Below are positions 50,545-59,240 of a stretch of DNA of 64,000 nucleotides, piece after piece. How positions within the stretch are numbered: position 1 is the first letter of the stretch; every line of letters starts with the position of its first letter. The stretch is taken from contig OZ244842.1 of the NCBI GenBank assembly GCA_965220835.1, positions 2,852,001-2,916,000 on the forward strand, in the 5' to 3' direction. This stretch comes from Azophilus sp965220835. Lineage in GTDB: Bacteria; Pseudomonadota; Gammaproteobacteria; Pseudomonadales; Azotimanducaceae. Both the position numbers and the translations under genes were made by a program. The notes under the pieces are model-generated. The model made no database searches and was not told the DNA's origin. It saw nothing but the letters and a program-made list of their open reading frames with translations.

Positions 50545-52524
50545 ATGCCGCACCGCCTGCGCAACGTCTCCCTAGCCCTGCCCCTCGCCTTGGCCCTTGC
50601 CGCCGGTTCGGCGCAAGCCGGCCGCGTGGACAACTTCGTGCTGCTCGACCACCAGGGTGACGCCCACGAGCTGTACTACTATCGGGATGCCCCGGCGGTG
50701 GTGATCATGGTGCAGGGCAATGGCTGCCCCGTGGTGCGCAACGCGCTGAACGACTACAAGGCCCTGCGCGACCGCTACCGCAAGCAGGGCGTTGAGTTCT
50801 ACCTGCTCAACGCCAACCTGCAGGATGACCGGGCGGCCCTGCAGAAGGAGGCCGCGGAATGGGACATCGACATCCCCATTCTTGACGACGAGACGCAATT
50901 GATCGGTGAATCCCTCGGGCTGGTGCGCACGGCGGAAGTGCTGGTGATCGACCCCAAGACCTGGCAGGTTGCCTACCGGGGGCCGCTGAACGACCGCATC
51001 AACGACTTTGAGCGCCAGCGCGCCAAGGCCAGCGAGTACTACGCCGCGGATGCCATCGAAGCGCTGATTGCCGGCGATGGCCAGGCCATCAAGGTGGCGC
51101 AGCGCGACGCCATCGGCTGCCTCATCAACTTCCCCGCCCGCACGCCGCAGCAGGCGCCAATCAGCTACGCCGCCGATGTGGCGCCCATCCTGCAGCAGAA
51201 CTGCGTGGTCTGCCATCAGGAGGGTGGCATCGGCCCTTGGGCAATGAACGGCTACAACATGGTGCGCGGCTTCGCGCCGATGATCCGCGAGGTGGTGCGC
51301 ACCAAGCGCATGCCGCCTTGGCATGCGGACCCGCACATCGGCACGTTCAAGAACGGCCGCGGGCTCACGGTTGAAGAGGCGCAAACCTTGGTGCGATGGG
51401 CCGAGGCCGGCGCCCCGCGGGGTGCCGGGGATGATCCCTTGGCGCTGGCCAACAACAAGGCCGCCGAGTGGCCCTTGGGCGAGCCGGACCTCATCATCGA
51501 CATCCCCGCCTATGAAGTGCCCGCCAATGGCGTGGTGGACTACCAATTCCCGGTGGTGAAGAACCCCTTGGACGAACCCGTGTGGATCGTCGCCACGGAC
51601 ATCCTGCCCGGCGACCGCAACGTGGTGCACCACGTGCTGTTTGGGTCTTCCACGTCGGAAATCGCGGCTTCGGACCGCGGTTTGGACTTTGAGCAGTACA
51701 TCGGCGGCTACGCACCGGGCAATGAGGGGTCGCACATGCCGGCAGGCACCGGCGTGCTGGTGGAGGGCGGCGGCTACTACCAGTTCCAGATGCACTACAC
51801 GCCCTACGGCAGGGCAGTGGTGGACGAGAGCAAGCTCGGCCTCTACTTCGCCGACGAGCCGCCCGCCAACTACCTGCGCCAGACCGTGGTGGTCGACCCC
51901 ACCATTCGGGTGCCGGCCAACGATGCCCGCTATCAGGAGGAGGCCTACCTGACCTTCGACCGGAACGCCGTGCTGCACTCGCTGGTGCCCCACGCCCACT
52001 ACCGGGGCATTGCCTCCCACTTTGAGCTGCTGCGCCCGGACGGCAGCCGCGAAATGCTGCTCTCAGTGCCCAACTACGACTTCAACTGGCAGCGCACCTA
52101 CGAATTCGCCGAGCCCGTGGCCATGCCCGCCGGCAGCAAGCTGGTGCACCGAACGGTGTACGACAATTCCGCCCGCAACCCAGGCAACCCGGACCCCAAC
52201 CGCGAAGTGCCTTGGGGCCTGCAATCCTGGGATGAAATGCTCTACGGCGCGGTGCAGTTCACTTGGGCCGAGGAGTCCACCGCCAACCCCATCCACAACG
52301 AGGAATTGCATGAAACCTATCAGTTCGTCGGCTTCATGGACCGCAACATGGACGGCAAGCTGGTCTGGAGCGAACTGCCGGAGCGCATGAAGAAGCGGCT
52401 GGTGCAGGGCTTCGCCGCCGTGGACACCAATGGCGACGGCGGCCTAGACGCCCAGGAGATCTTCAACATGCAAAACCGTCGTCAGGAAGTGGCGGCGGCT
52501 GGCGAAGCGCCCAGCGCGGAGTAA
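50545..52524 (+). CDS. Secreted thioredoxin-like / cytochrome c / copper monooxygenase / EF-hand protein
   Basis: A 659-residue exported protein (signal peptide 1-25, cleavage after AQA). Part 1 (30-190) is peroxiredoxin/thioredoxin-like with a single Cys in VQGNGCPVVRN. Part 2 has a heme c site, C220VVCH. Part 3 is a type II copper monooxygenase fold with all PHM/DBH-type ligands: the VVHH pair (about 362-363), QMHYTPYG (about 415), PHAHYRG (about 480) and WDEMLYG (about 563). Part 4 has two EF-hands (DRNMDGKLVWSE, DTNGDGGLDAQE). The set suggests a periplasmic copper oxygenase with its own electron entry. Substrate unknown. No operon partner. Confidence 0.85.
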   Translation: MPHRLRNVSLALPLALALAAGSAQAGRVDNFVLLDHQGDAHELYYYRDAPAVVIMVQGNGCPVVRNALNDYKALRDRYRKQGVEFYLLNANLQDDRAALQKEAAEWDIDIPILDDETQLIGESLGLVRTAEVLVIDPKTWQVAYRGPLNDRINDFERQRAKASEYYAADAIEALIAGDGQAIKVAQRDAIGCLINFPARTPQQAPISYAADVAPILQQNCVVCHQEGGIGPWAMNGYNMVRGFAPMIREVVRTKRMPPWHADPHIGTFKNGRGLTVEEAQTLVRWAEAGAPRGAGDDPLALANNKAAEWPLGEPDLIIDIPAYEVPANGVVDYQFPVVKNPLDEPVWIVATDILPGDRNVVHHVLFGSSTSEIAASDRGLDFEQYIGGYAPGNEGSHMPAGTGVLVEGGGYYQFQMHYTPYGRAVVDESKLGLYFADEPPANYLRQTVVVDPTIRVPANDARYQEEAYLTFDRNAVLHSLVPHAHYRGIASHFELLRPDGSREMLLSVPNYDFNWQRTYEFAEPVAMPAGSKLVHRTVYDNSARNPGNPDPNREVPWGLQSWDEMLYGAVQFTWAEESTANPIHNEELHETYQFVGFMDRNMDGKLVWSELPERMKKRLVQGFAAVDTNGDGGLDAQEIFNMQNRRQEVAAAGEAPSAE

Positions 52525-52590
52525 CTCGCGCAGGTCAGCGCAACGTCGTCGCGGGAGGCTTGGTGAGAGGCGGGTTCCTTAACTATCTAT

Positions 52591-52653
52591 ACTCAATCTC
52601 CATAAGACTGAATCCACAAGACTGAATCTCCATAAGACTGAATCTCCATAAAG
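52591..52653 (+). repeat. Four tandem 16-bp repeats before the acyl-CoA dehydrogenase
   Basis: ACTGAATCTCCATAAG occurs at 52591, 52607 (shortened to 14 bp), 52621 and 52637. The array ends at the Shine-Dalgarno GAGGGGG of the dehydrogenase gene, so it lies in the leader or promoter. Confidence 0.8.
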
Positions 52654-52665
52654 AGGGGGAAGTTC

Positions 52666-53784
52666 ATGAACTTCGAGTTCTCTGACGAACAGAATCTACT
52701 GCGCGAGCAAGCCAATGGCTTCCTGGCCGAGCATTGCCCGATGAGTAAGGTGCGGGCCGTGCTGGACGGCGATCAGCCCGCCGATTTGGAGCTCTGGCAA
52801 AAGATTGCCGAAATGGGCTGGACGGCCACCACCATCCCGGAGGAATTCGGGGGCTTGGGCCTGTCCTATCTGGAGCTGGCGGTCATCGCTGAGGAATTGG
52901 GCCGCGCCGTTGCGCCAACGCCGTTCTCCTCCTCCGTCTACCTCGCCACCGAAGCCCTGCTGATGGCAGGCAGCACTGAGCAAAAGGAGCGCTGGCTGCC
53001 CAAGCTGGCCAGCGGCGAGGCCATCGGCACCTTCGCCATCAGCGAGGGCCCCAGCCGCCCCACACCAGCCAATCTGCAAACCACTGCCCAAGGCGGCGCG
53101 TTGAACGGCACCAAGGCTGCGGTTCCCGATGGCGACATCGCCGATTTCGCCGTGGTGGTGGCCAAGGCCGACGGCGGCGACGGGGTCGGCCTCCAGCTTG
53201 TGGCGCTCGATGGGGACGGGGTCAGCATCCGGCCCCAGCGCACCTTGGATTTCTCCCGCAGCCACGCCCGCCTGACGTTCACCAACGCGCCTTGCGAACC
53301 GCTGGGCCATCCCGGCGAAGGCTGGGCGCACACTGAAAAGCTGTTCGACCGGGCTGCCGTGCTGTTTGCCTGGGAGCAGGTGGGCGGCGCTGAAGCGGCG
53401 CTGGAAATGGCCAAGGAATACGCCATGGGCCGCTACGCCTTCGGGCGCCCCATCGCCTCCTACCAAGCCATCAAGCACAAGCTGGCGCAGGCCTACGTCA
53501 AGAACACGCTGGCCCGCTCCAACGGCTACTACGGCGCCTGGGCGCTGAACACCGCGGCCGCTGAACTGCCGCTGGCGGCGGCCACGGCGCGCGTATCGGC
53601 CATCCAAGCCTATTACTACGCCTCCAAGGAGAACATTCAAACCCACGGGGGCATGGGCTACACATGGGAGTTCGACTGCCAGTTCCACTATCGGCGGGCC
53701 AAGCTGCTGTCAGTGAACATCGGCAGCGAGAGCCTGTGGCAGGACAAGCTGGTGACGGCCCTGGAACAGGCCAACGCGGCCTAA
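52666..53784 (+). CDS. Acyl-CoA dehydrogenase, subunit-type A
   Basis: A 372-residue ACAD: N-terminal helices (FEFSDEQNLLREQ), a beta domain and C-terminal helices. IQTHGGMGYTWEFD carries the Gly-rich FAD loop and a Glu in the TWE position typical of one subunit of heteromeric ACADs. It oxidises acyl-CoA with FAD and an electron-transfer flavoprotein. The next gene is a second, different ACAD 56 nt downstream, so the two probably form a heterotetramer, as in steroid or side-chain degradation. ATG 52666 follows GAGGGGGAAG. Confidence 0.9.
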   Translation: MNFEFSDEQNLLREQANGFLAEHCPMSKVRAVLDGDQPADLELWQKIAEMGWTATTIPEEFGGLGLSYLELAVIAEELGRAVAPTPFSSSVYLATEALLMAGSTEQKERWLPKLASGEAIGTFAISEGPSRPTPANLQTTAQGGALNGTKAAVPDGDIADFAVVVAKADGGDGVGLQLVALDGDGVSIRPQRTLDFSRSHARLTFTNAPCEPLGHPGEGWAHTEKLFDRAAVLFAWEQVGGAEAALEMAKEYAMGRYAFGRPIASYQAIKHKLAQAYVKNTLARSNGYYGAWALNTAAAELPLAAATARVSAIQAYYYASKENIQTHGGMGYTWEFDCQFHYRRAKLLSVNIGSESLWQDKLVTALEQANAA

Positions 53785-53840
53785 GCGGCGGGTTGGGAAA
53801 CGGCGCCTGAACAAGACGGCAAAGCACAAGGAGACCGGGA

Positions 53841-55055
53841 ATGGATTTCAACGACACCCCTGCTGAGGCGGCCTTTCGCGAGGAGGCCCGGGCTTGGCTG
53901 AAAGACAACGTGCCCACCGAGGCGGAGCTTACGGGCTTGAACTTCATGCAGCAGGCCAAGCTCTGGCAAAAGCGCAAGTTTGACGCCGGCTGGGCCTGCA
54001 TCCGCTGGCCCAAGGAGTACGGCGGACGGGACGCCACCGCCATCGAGCAGGTCATTTGGAACCAGGAGGAGGCCAAGTACGGAGGGCTGCCGGGTGGCGT
54101 GTTCAGCATTGGCCAAGGCATGGCCGCGCCCACCCTGATGGCGTGGGGCAAGGAGGAGCACAAGCAGCGCTACCTGCCGAAGCTCGCCAGCGGCGAGGAA
54201 ATCTGGTGTCAGCTGTTCAGCGAGCCGGCGGGCGGTTCGGACTTGGCAGCGCTGCGCACCAAGGCGGAGAAGGACGGCGATGAGTGGGTGGTCAACGGCC
54301 AGAAGATCTGGACTTCCGGCGCCCACTACTCCGACTACGGCATCCTAGTGGTGCGCACGGACCCGAACGTGCCCAAGCACAAGGGCCTGTCCTACTTCTT
54401 CCTGGACATGAAATCCCCCGGCGTCGAGACCAAGCCCATCAAGCAGTTGTCCGGCGACGCCAACTTCAACGAAGTCTATTTCACCGACGTGCGCATCCCC
54501 GACAGCCAGCGCTTGGGTGAGGTTGGCCAAGGCTGGCAAGTGTCCATCACCACGCTGATGAACGAGCGCGCCTCCATCGGCGCCGGCGGCGCCGGCTCCG
54601 ACTTCCGCGCCCTGCTGGACCTGGCGCAGACGGTCACCATCAACGACAAGCCGGCCATCGAGGATTCCGCCGTGCGCGCCAAGCTGGCGGACTGGCACTG
54701 CAAGCGCAACGGCCTGAAGTACACGGGCTACCGCTCCTTGAGCGCGCTGTCCCGCGGGGAGACGCCTGGGCCGGAGAACTCCATCGGCAAGCTGGTGGCA
54801 GCGCCCATGACGCAAGACATGGCCTCCTTCGCCATGGACCTGATGGAGATGTCCGGGGCCGTCTGGGACGAGGAGGACTCCCCGGCAGCAGGACTGTTCC
54901 AAGCCACCTTCATGGCCATTCCGGGCTTCCGCATCGCCGGCGGCACCGACGAGATCATGGCCAACATCATCGCCGAGCGCGTGCTGGGGCTGCCCCAGGA
55001 ACCGCGGCTGGACAAGGGCATCCCGTTCAACGAAGTGCCGACGGGCGCCGGCTGA
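53841..55055 (+). CDS. Acyl-CoA dehydrogenase, subunit-type B
   Basis: A 404-residue ACAD. CQLFSEPAGGSDLAAL is the FAD signature, and RIAGGTDEIMANIIAERVLGLP the C-terminal one. The usual catalytic Glu position there (IYEGT) is a Gly (IAGGT), so this subunit may rely on its partner for the base, which fits the heteromer idea. ATG 53841 follows AAGGAGA. It shares the operon with the ACAD gene upstream. A hairpin-like sequence (55139-55157) lies downstream. Confidence 0.9.
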   Translation: MDFNDTPAEAAFREEARAWLKDNVPTEAELTGLNFMQQAKLWQKRKFDAGWACIRWPKEYGGRDATAIEQVIWNQEEAKYGGLPGGVFSIGQGMAAPTLMAWGKEEHKQRYLPKLASGEEIWCQLFSEPAGGSDLAALRTKAEKDGDEWVVNGQKIWTSGAHYSDYGILVVRTDPNVPKHKGLSYFFLDMKSPGVETKPIKQLSGDANFNEVYFTDVRIPDSQRLGEVGQGWQVSITTLMNERASIGAGGAGSDFRALLDLAQTVTINDKPAIEDSAVRAKLADWHCKRNGLKYTGYRSLSALSRGETPGPENSIGKLVAAPMTQDMASFAMDLMEMSGAVWDEEDSPAAGLFQATFMAIPGFRIAGGTDEIMANIIAERVLGLPQEPRLDKGIPFNEVPTGAG

Positions 55056-55191
55056 GCAGCAACCCGGTCCATACCGTGATCCCTGCGGCCCCGGCAAGCC
55101 AGTGCCGACCCAACAAGCATCGGGTGAGGTTCCAGGAGCGAGGACGTCCCACCCTCGGAGCCAATCCGGGGCGTGACGCCTTGGCGCCGTC

Positions 55192-56316
55192 GTGAAGTTC
55201 GGGCTGTTCGTTTACTGCACGGTGGGCCGGCGCCAAGAGCTGGAGGCCGGCATGGCGGGGCGCAATCCGGCGCTCTACCAGCGCATGATTCACGAGCTTG
55301 GCCGGTACGCGGGCTTCGCTGAGGAGCGCGGCTACTTCGGTTTCGGCCATCCGGAGCACCATCTGCAGATCGAGGGCTTCGAGGCTTCCAACGACCCCTG
55401 CCTGATGGCCAGCTGGCTGGCGCGCCACACCCGCAAGATGAAGATCATCACCTGCGGGTTCGTCTCCACCGCCAACAACCCGCTGGCCACGGCGGAGAAG
55501 ATCGCCACCTTGGACCACATGCTGGAAGGCCGGTTCGGCGTTGGCCTCGTGCGCGGCTACCAGGCCCGCTGGGTGGAAAACTTCAAGGTGCAGCCGCAGC
55601 TCAAGGCGGTGGGGCCTTGGACCAAGGACTCGGCGGACGATGCGCTGAACCGGGAGTACTTCGCTGAATTCGTGGAGATCGTGGTCAAGGCGCTGGCCAG
55701 CGAGACCTTCTCCCACCAAGGCAAGTTCTGGAGCTTCCCGCCGCCGGATTTCGTCAACCCCCACGAGCATCCGGTTTACGCCCAATTCGGGCAGGGCGTG
55801 GATGCGGACATGCGCGTGCGGGAGGTGGGCATCGCCCCGCGCCCGTTTCAGGATGAAATTCCGTTGTACGGCGGCTTCTCCGCCAGCCTGCGCACCGCCA
55901 AGTTCTGGGCGCGCTACAAGGGCCGGCCCATCATCATGTCCAGCAACCGGGAGTTCCTGGAGTTGCTGTGGTCAGAGTGGCGCCAAGAGGCCGAGGCCCA
56001 CGGCCACGCGGTGGCGCCGGGCAAGGAGGCTTGCTGGGGCGGCATCATGATCTGCGCCGAAACCGACGCCAAGGCCCAGGCGCTGTTCGAGGACATGGCG
56101 TGGTTCTGGAAGACCTGGGCGGTTCCCTTCGGCCAAGGCATGCCGAACCTGCTGGTGGGCTCCCCGGACACCATCAACCGCCGCATCGAGGAGATCGCCA
56201 ACGCCGTGCCCATCGACGAGACCTTTCTGCTGCTGCCCGCCGGCATTCACCCTCCGGAGCAAATCGAGGACTCGCTGGACCGCTTCTCCCGCGAAGTCAT
56301 GCCCAATTGGGGGTGA
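55192..56316 (+). CDS. Luciferase-like flavin monooxygenase
   Basis: A 374-residue bacterial-luciferase-like TIM barrel. KFGLFVYCTV opens the first strand, FGFGHPEHHLQIEGF is the usual EHH motif, and RFGVGLVRGYQ contacts FMN. Such proteins oxidise aldehydes, terpenes, sulfonates or alkanes with reduced FMN. Start is GTG 55192, chosen because the fold begins at once. It stands 136 nt behind the ACAD pair and may belong to the same catabolic unit. It is not close in sequence to the MsnO8-type protein at 2.9 kb. Confidence 0.88.
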   Translation: MKFGLFVYCTVGRRQELEAGMAGRNPALYQRMIHELGRYAGFAEERGYFGFGHPEHHLQIEGFEASNDPCLMASWLARHTRKMKIITCGFVSTANNPLATAEKIATLDHMLEGRFGVGLVRGYQARWVENFKVQPQLKAVGPWTKDSADDALNREYFAEFVEIVVKALASETFSHQGKFWSFPPPDFVNPHEHPVYAQFGQGVDADMRVREVGIAPRPFQDEIPLYGGFSASLRTAKFWARYKGRPIIMSSNREFLELLWSEWRQEAEAHGHAVAPGKEACWGGIMICAETDAKAQALFEDMAWFWKTWAVPFGQGMPNLLVGSPDTINRRIEEIANAVPIDETFLLLPAGIHPPEQIEDSLDRFSREVMPNWG

Positions 56317-56434
56317 GCAGCCCCGCCGCACAGGGTTTAGCCGGGCTCTCGCGGGCGGTGATTCCAAACCCAACTCGCACGGCAGCATGTAAAATGCGCC
56401 ATACGCCGTCGAGTCACTGCCAGCAGTTGAGCAC

Positions 56435-57202
56435 ATGATCCCAACCCGTCGCACCAAGGACATCCTGTTGTACAAGACCTACGCCGAACTGAAGGCGGAG
56501 GCGCAGCGCAACTTCCTGGGCTTCCTGTGGTGGGTGGTCGAGCCCATCCTCTTCATGCTGGTGTTCTATTTCGTGTTCGGCAAGCTGCTCGGACGCACTC
56601 CGGAGGCCTTCATACCCTTTCTGCTGGTCGGCATGGTGGTGTGGCTGTGGGGCCAGGCAACCATCGCTCAAGGTGCCACGGCCATCATCACCAATCACGG
56701 GTTGTTGAATCAGGTCTTCGTGCCCAAGGTGCTGTTTCCCACCGTGATCTTCCTTAAGAACACTCTCAAGTTCCTCTTTGCGCTTTTGATGCTGCTGGTT
56801 TTTCTGGTCGCCTATGGCTTTGAGGCTTCGCCATTATGGCTGGAGGTGATTCCGGTGCTGGCCATCGGCGGCTTGTTCATTCTGGGTTCGGCTTATCTGG
56901 CCGCGGCCCTGACCCCGTTTTTCCCGGACCTGCAAATGCTCATCGACAACGGGCTGCGCTTGCTTTTCTTCATGTCCGGCATCTTCTTCGACATCGATGC
57001 GTTGGAAACCAACTACAAGGCGGTGTTCCAAGCCAACCCAGCCGCCGTGCTGATCGACAGCATGCGGTCGATTCTGCTGGCCGGCGAGCATGCCGATTGG
57101 TGGCGCCTTGGCGGCGTTCTGGCCGGTGCCCTGTGCGTTGGCGGCGCCGGCTACGCCATCATGCGGGTCAATGAATCTCGGTATGCCAAGATCGCCTACT
57201 GA
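56435..57202 (+). CDS. ABC-2 permease for polysaccharide export (Wzm/KpsM-like)
   Basis: A 255-residue integral membrane protein with about six segments. FLGFLWWVVEPILFMLVFYFVFGKLLG is the typical start of Wzm/TagG/KpsM permeases, and FMSGIFFDIDAL the late one. It exports O-antigen, capsule or teichoic-type polymers in one piece. It overlaps the ATPase gene by 20 nt. No glycosyltransferases are nearby, so the polymer locus lies elsewhere. Confidence 0.9.
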   Translation: MIPTRRTKDILLYKTYAELKAEAQRNFLGFLWWVVEPILFMLVFYFVFGKLLGRTPEAFIPFLLVGMVVWLWGQATIAQGATAIITNHGLLNQVFVPKVLFPTVIFLKNTLKFLFALLMLLVFLVAYGFEASPLWLEVIPVLAIGGLFILGSAYLAAALTPFFPDLQMLIDNGLRLLFFMSGIFFDIDALETNYKAVFQANPAAVLIDSMRSILLAGEHADWWRLGGVLAGALCVGGAGYAIMRVNESRYAKIAY

Positions 57203-57893
57203 GGGGCGCCGCCCCCTGCTCAGCTTGACCTCCGCCGGCGTTTGCTACCGCCGTCGCCGCAGCCTGCGCTCCACCGGCAGCAGCCTCCATTGGGCCTTTT
57301 CCGATGTGAGCTTTGAGGTCATGAACGGCGAGACGGTGGGCATTGTCGGCCGCAACGGCTCCGGCAAAACCACCCTGTTGAAGGTGCTTGCCGGCATCAT
57401 CGAATTGGACCGGGGGGAAATCCAACGCAACCACGCGAGCATTTCCATGCTGTCCCTGCAAGTGGGGTTCCTGCCGCAGCTATCCGGGCGGGAAAACGCC
57501 CTGCTGAGCAGTGTGCTGCTCGGCGAGGATCGCATGGCGGCAAAGCGCAACCTTGAGGCCATCATTGAGTTTGCCGGCCTCGAGGATAGCATTGACGACC
57601 CCTTGGCCACCTACTCCTCAGGCATGAGGGCGCGCCTTGGCTTTTCGGTGGCCTACCACACCACCCCGGAACTGCTGCTGATTGATGAGGTGCTCGGCGT
57701 CGGTGACCAGGAGTTTCAGCAGAAATCAAGCGCTGCCATCAAGGAACTGATCAAATCGGACCGCACAGTGGTTCTGGTTTCCCACAACCTGCCGACCATC
57801 CGCGAGCTTTGCGACCGGCTGGTCTGGATTGAAGGCGGCGAAAGCCGGATGGTGGGCCCGACGGAGGACGTGATCGAGGCCTACCTAAGGTAG
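57183..57893 (+). CDS. ABC ATPase for polysaccharide export (Wzt/KpsT-like)
   Basis: A 236-residue ATPase. Walker A is GRNGSGKTT, the signature is YSSGMRARLGFSVAY, Walker B is LLLIDEVLGVGD and the switch His is in VLVSHNLPTI. These are the Wzt/TagH/KpsT forms. It ends right after the ATPase fold and lacks the C-terminal carbohydrate-binding domain that selects finished O-antigen in some Wzt proteins, so export is probably of the KpsMT/non-modified-end type. ATG 57183 lies within the permease gene. Confidence 0.92.
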   Translation: MPRSPTEGRRPLLSLTSAGVCYRRRRSLRSTGSSLHWAFSDVSFEVMNGETVGIVGRNGSGKTTLLKVLAGIIELDRGEIQRNHASISMLSLQVGFLPQLSGRENALLSSVLLGEDRMAAKRNLEAIIEFAGLEDSIDDPLATYSSGMRARLGFSVAYHTTPELLLIDEVLGVGDQEFQQKSSAAIKELIKSDRTVVLVSHNLPTIRELCDRLVWIEGGESRMVGPTEDVIEAYLR

Positions 57894-57910
57894 GCCGACG
57901 GCGGCGTGGC

Positions 57911-58357
57911 TTACTCCGCCACCACGGAGATCGGCACGGAGACGGACACCTCCGAGTGGATGCGCACGGTGACTTCATAGTCCCCCACAGTCCGGAAGGC
58001 GCCTTCCGACAGGATGATCTCGCGCTTGTGCACCTCAATGCCCTGCTCGGTCAGGGCGGTGGCGATTTCCTGCGCGCCCACCGAGCCGTACAGCTTGCCC
58101 TCCTCGCCCGCCTTGACGACGATGGTGACATTGGCTGCGGCCAACTGCTTGCCGCGGTCGCCTGCCTCGGCGAGGCGGGCTTCGGCGAGCTTCTGCAGTT
58201 CGGCCCGTCGCTGCTCGAAAACCTCCCGGTTCTCGGCGGTGGCCCGTACGGCCTTGCCTTGGGGCAGCAGGAAGTTTCTGGCGAAACCCGGCTTGACGGC
58301 CACCTCGTCGCCGAGGTCGCCAAGGCGGTTGATGGGTTCGAGCAGGATGACGTTCAA
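57911..58357 (-). CDS. rplI: 50S ribosomal protein L9
   Basis: A 148-residue L9: MNVILLEPINRLGDLGDEVAVKPGFARNFLLP, read in parts, is the N-terminal rRNA-binding domain; a long helix and a C-terminal domain follow. It is the last gene of the rpsF-rpsR-rplI unit, 10 nt behind rpsR, and converges with the ABC ATPase gene 17 bp away. Confidence 0.97.
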   Translation of the reverse strand: MNVILLEPINRLGDLGDEVAVKPGFARNFLLPQGKAVRATAENREVFEQRRAELQKLAEARLAEAGDRGKQLAAANVTIVVKAGEEGKLYGSVGAQEIATALTEQGIEVHKREIILSEGAFRTVGDYEVTVRIHSEVSVSVPISVVAE

Positions 58358-58367
58358 GAGCGCGCCC

Positions 58368-58589
58368 TCAATTGTGCTGGTCGGTGTAGGGCAGCAAGGC
58401 CAGGTAGCGCGCTCGCTTGATTTCGGTGGCCAACTGGCGCTGGAACTTGGCGCTGGTGCCGGTGATGCGGCTTGGAACGATCTTGCCGGTTTCGCCCAGG
58501 AACTGCTTCAGCAGGTCAAGGTCCTTGTAGTCCAGTTGGGCAGGGTCCGCCTTGGCGGCGAACTTCTTGTGACGGAATCGCGGGCTCAT
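58368..58589 (-). CDS. rpsR: 30S ribosomal protein S18
   Basis: A 73-residue S18 with the conserved DYKDLDLLKQFLGETGKI and PSRITGTSAKFQRQLATEIK segments. The start overlaps the rpsF stop (ATGA), so the two are translationally coupled; S6 and S18 bind the 30S together. No priB separates rpsF and rpsR, unlike enteric bacteria. Confidence 0.97.
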   Translation of the reverse strand: MSPRFRHKKFAAKADPAQLDYKDLDLLKQFLGETGKIVPSRITGTSAKFQRQLATEIKRARYLALLPYTDQHN

Positions 58590-59131
58590 TGGGCTTCCTC
58601 CGCAGTTTCGGCGGCAGCAGTATCTGCCGCGGCAGCATCCACCGTGGCTTCTTGGGGCGCCGCGTCGGTTTCGTCGGCCTCGGCAGCGGCCGCGGCTTCG
58701 GTGGCGCCTTCCGCAGCTTCATCCGCAGGGCTGCGGCGCTTGGTGCCGCCGTCCGCGCTGCGGGTGGCCGGGCGGCGCGCTTCCTGCTCCCGTTCCCGCT
58801 CCTTCTCGCGCAGCTCCTCCTCGTAGATCTTGGAGTTGCCGGTCACCGGGGCCTTGCGGCGGATGATGAGGTTGCGCAGCACGGCATCGTTGAACTTGAA
58901 GGCGCTCTCAAGTTCGGACAAAGCCTCTTGGCTGACCTCCATGTTGATCAGCACGTAATGGGCCTTGTGGATCTTGGCGATGGGGTAGGCCAGCTGCCTG
59001 CGCCCCCAGTCCTCCACCCGGTGCACTTTGCCGGCCCAGCGCTCGATGAGGCCGAGATAGCGTTCGATCATTCCGGGCACCTGATCGCTCTGATCAGGAT
59101 GAACCAGGAACACGACTTCGTAATGCCGCAC
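58586..59131 (-). CDS. rpsF: 30S ribosomal protein S6 with a long acidic tail
   Basis: A 181-residue S6. The ferredoxin-like core (MRHYEVVFLVHPDQSDQVPG to KAPVTGNSK, about 95 residues) is standard. It is followed by a basic linker (EEELREKEREREQEARR) and some 60 Ala/Glu/Thr-rich residues ending TAAAETAEEAQ. In E. coli S6 carries only a few added Glu residues; here an acidic tail is genetically encoded and far longer. First gene of the ribosomal unit; 109 bp separates it from rlmB. Confidence 0.96.
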   Translation of the reverse strand: MRHYEVVFLVHPDQSDQVPGMIERYLGLIERWAGKVHRVEDWGRRQLAYPIAKIHKAHYVLINMEVSQEALSELESAFKFNDAVLRNLIIRRKAPVTGNSKIYEEELREKEREREQEARRPATRSADGGTKRRSPADEAAEGATEAAAAAEADETDAAPQEATVDAAAADTAAAETAEEAQ

Positions 59132-59240
59132 TTGAATGCCTCCCTTCGGTGTCGTTTCGCCTCCGCCGCGCCAACCGGGACGGCGTGAAGCAAGGAGTGC
59201 TTAAACAGGGAGCGGCATTCTAGGTGTTGGCGCGCACATG

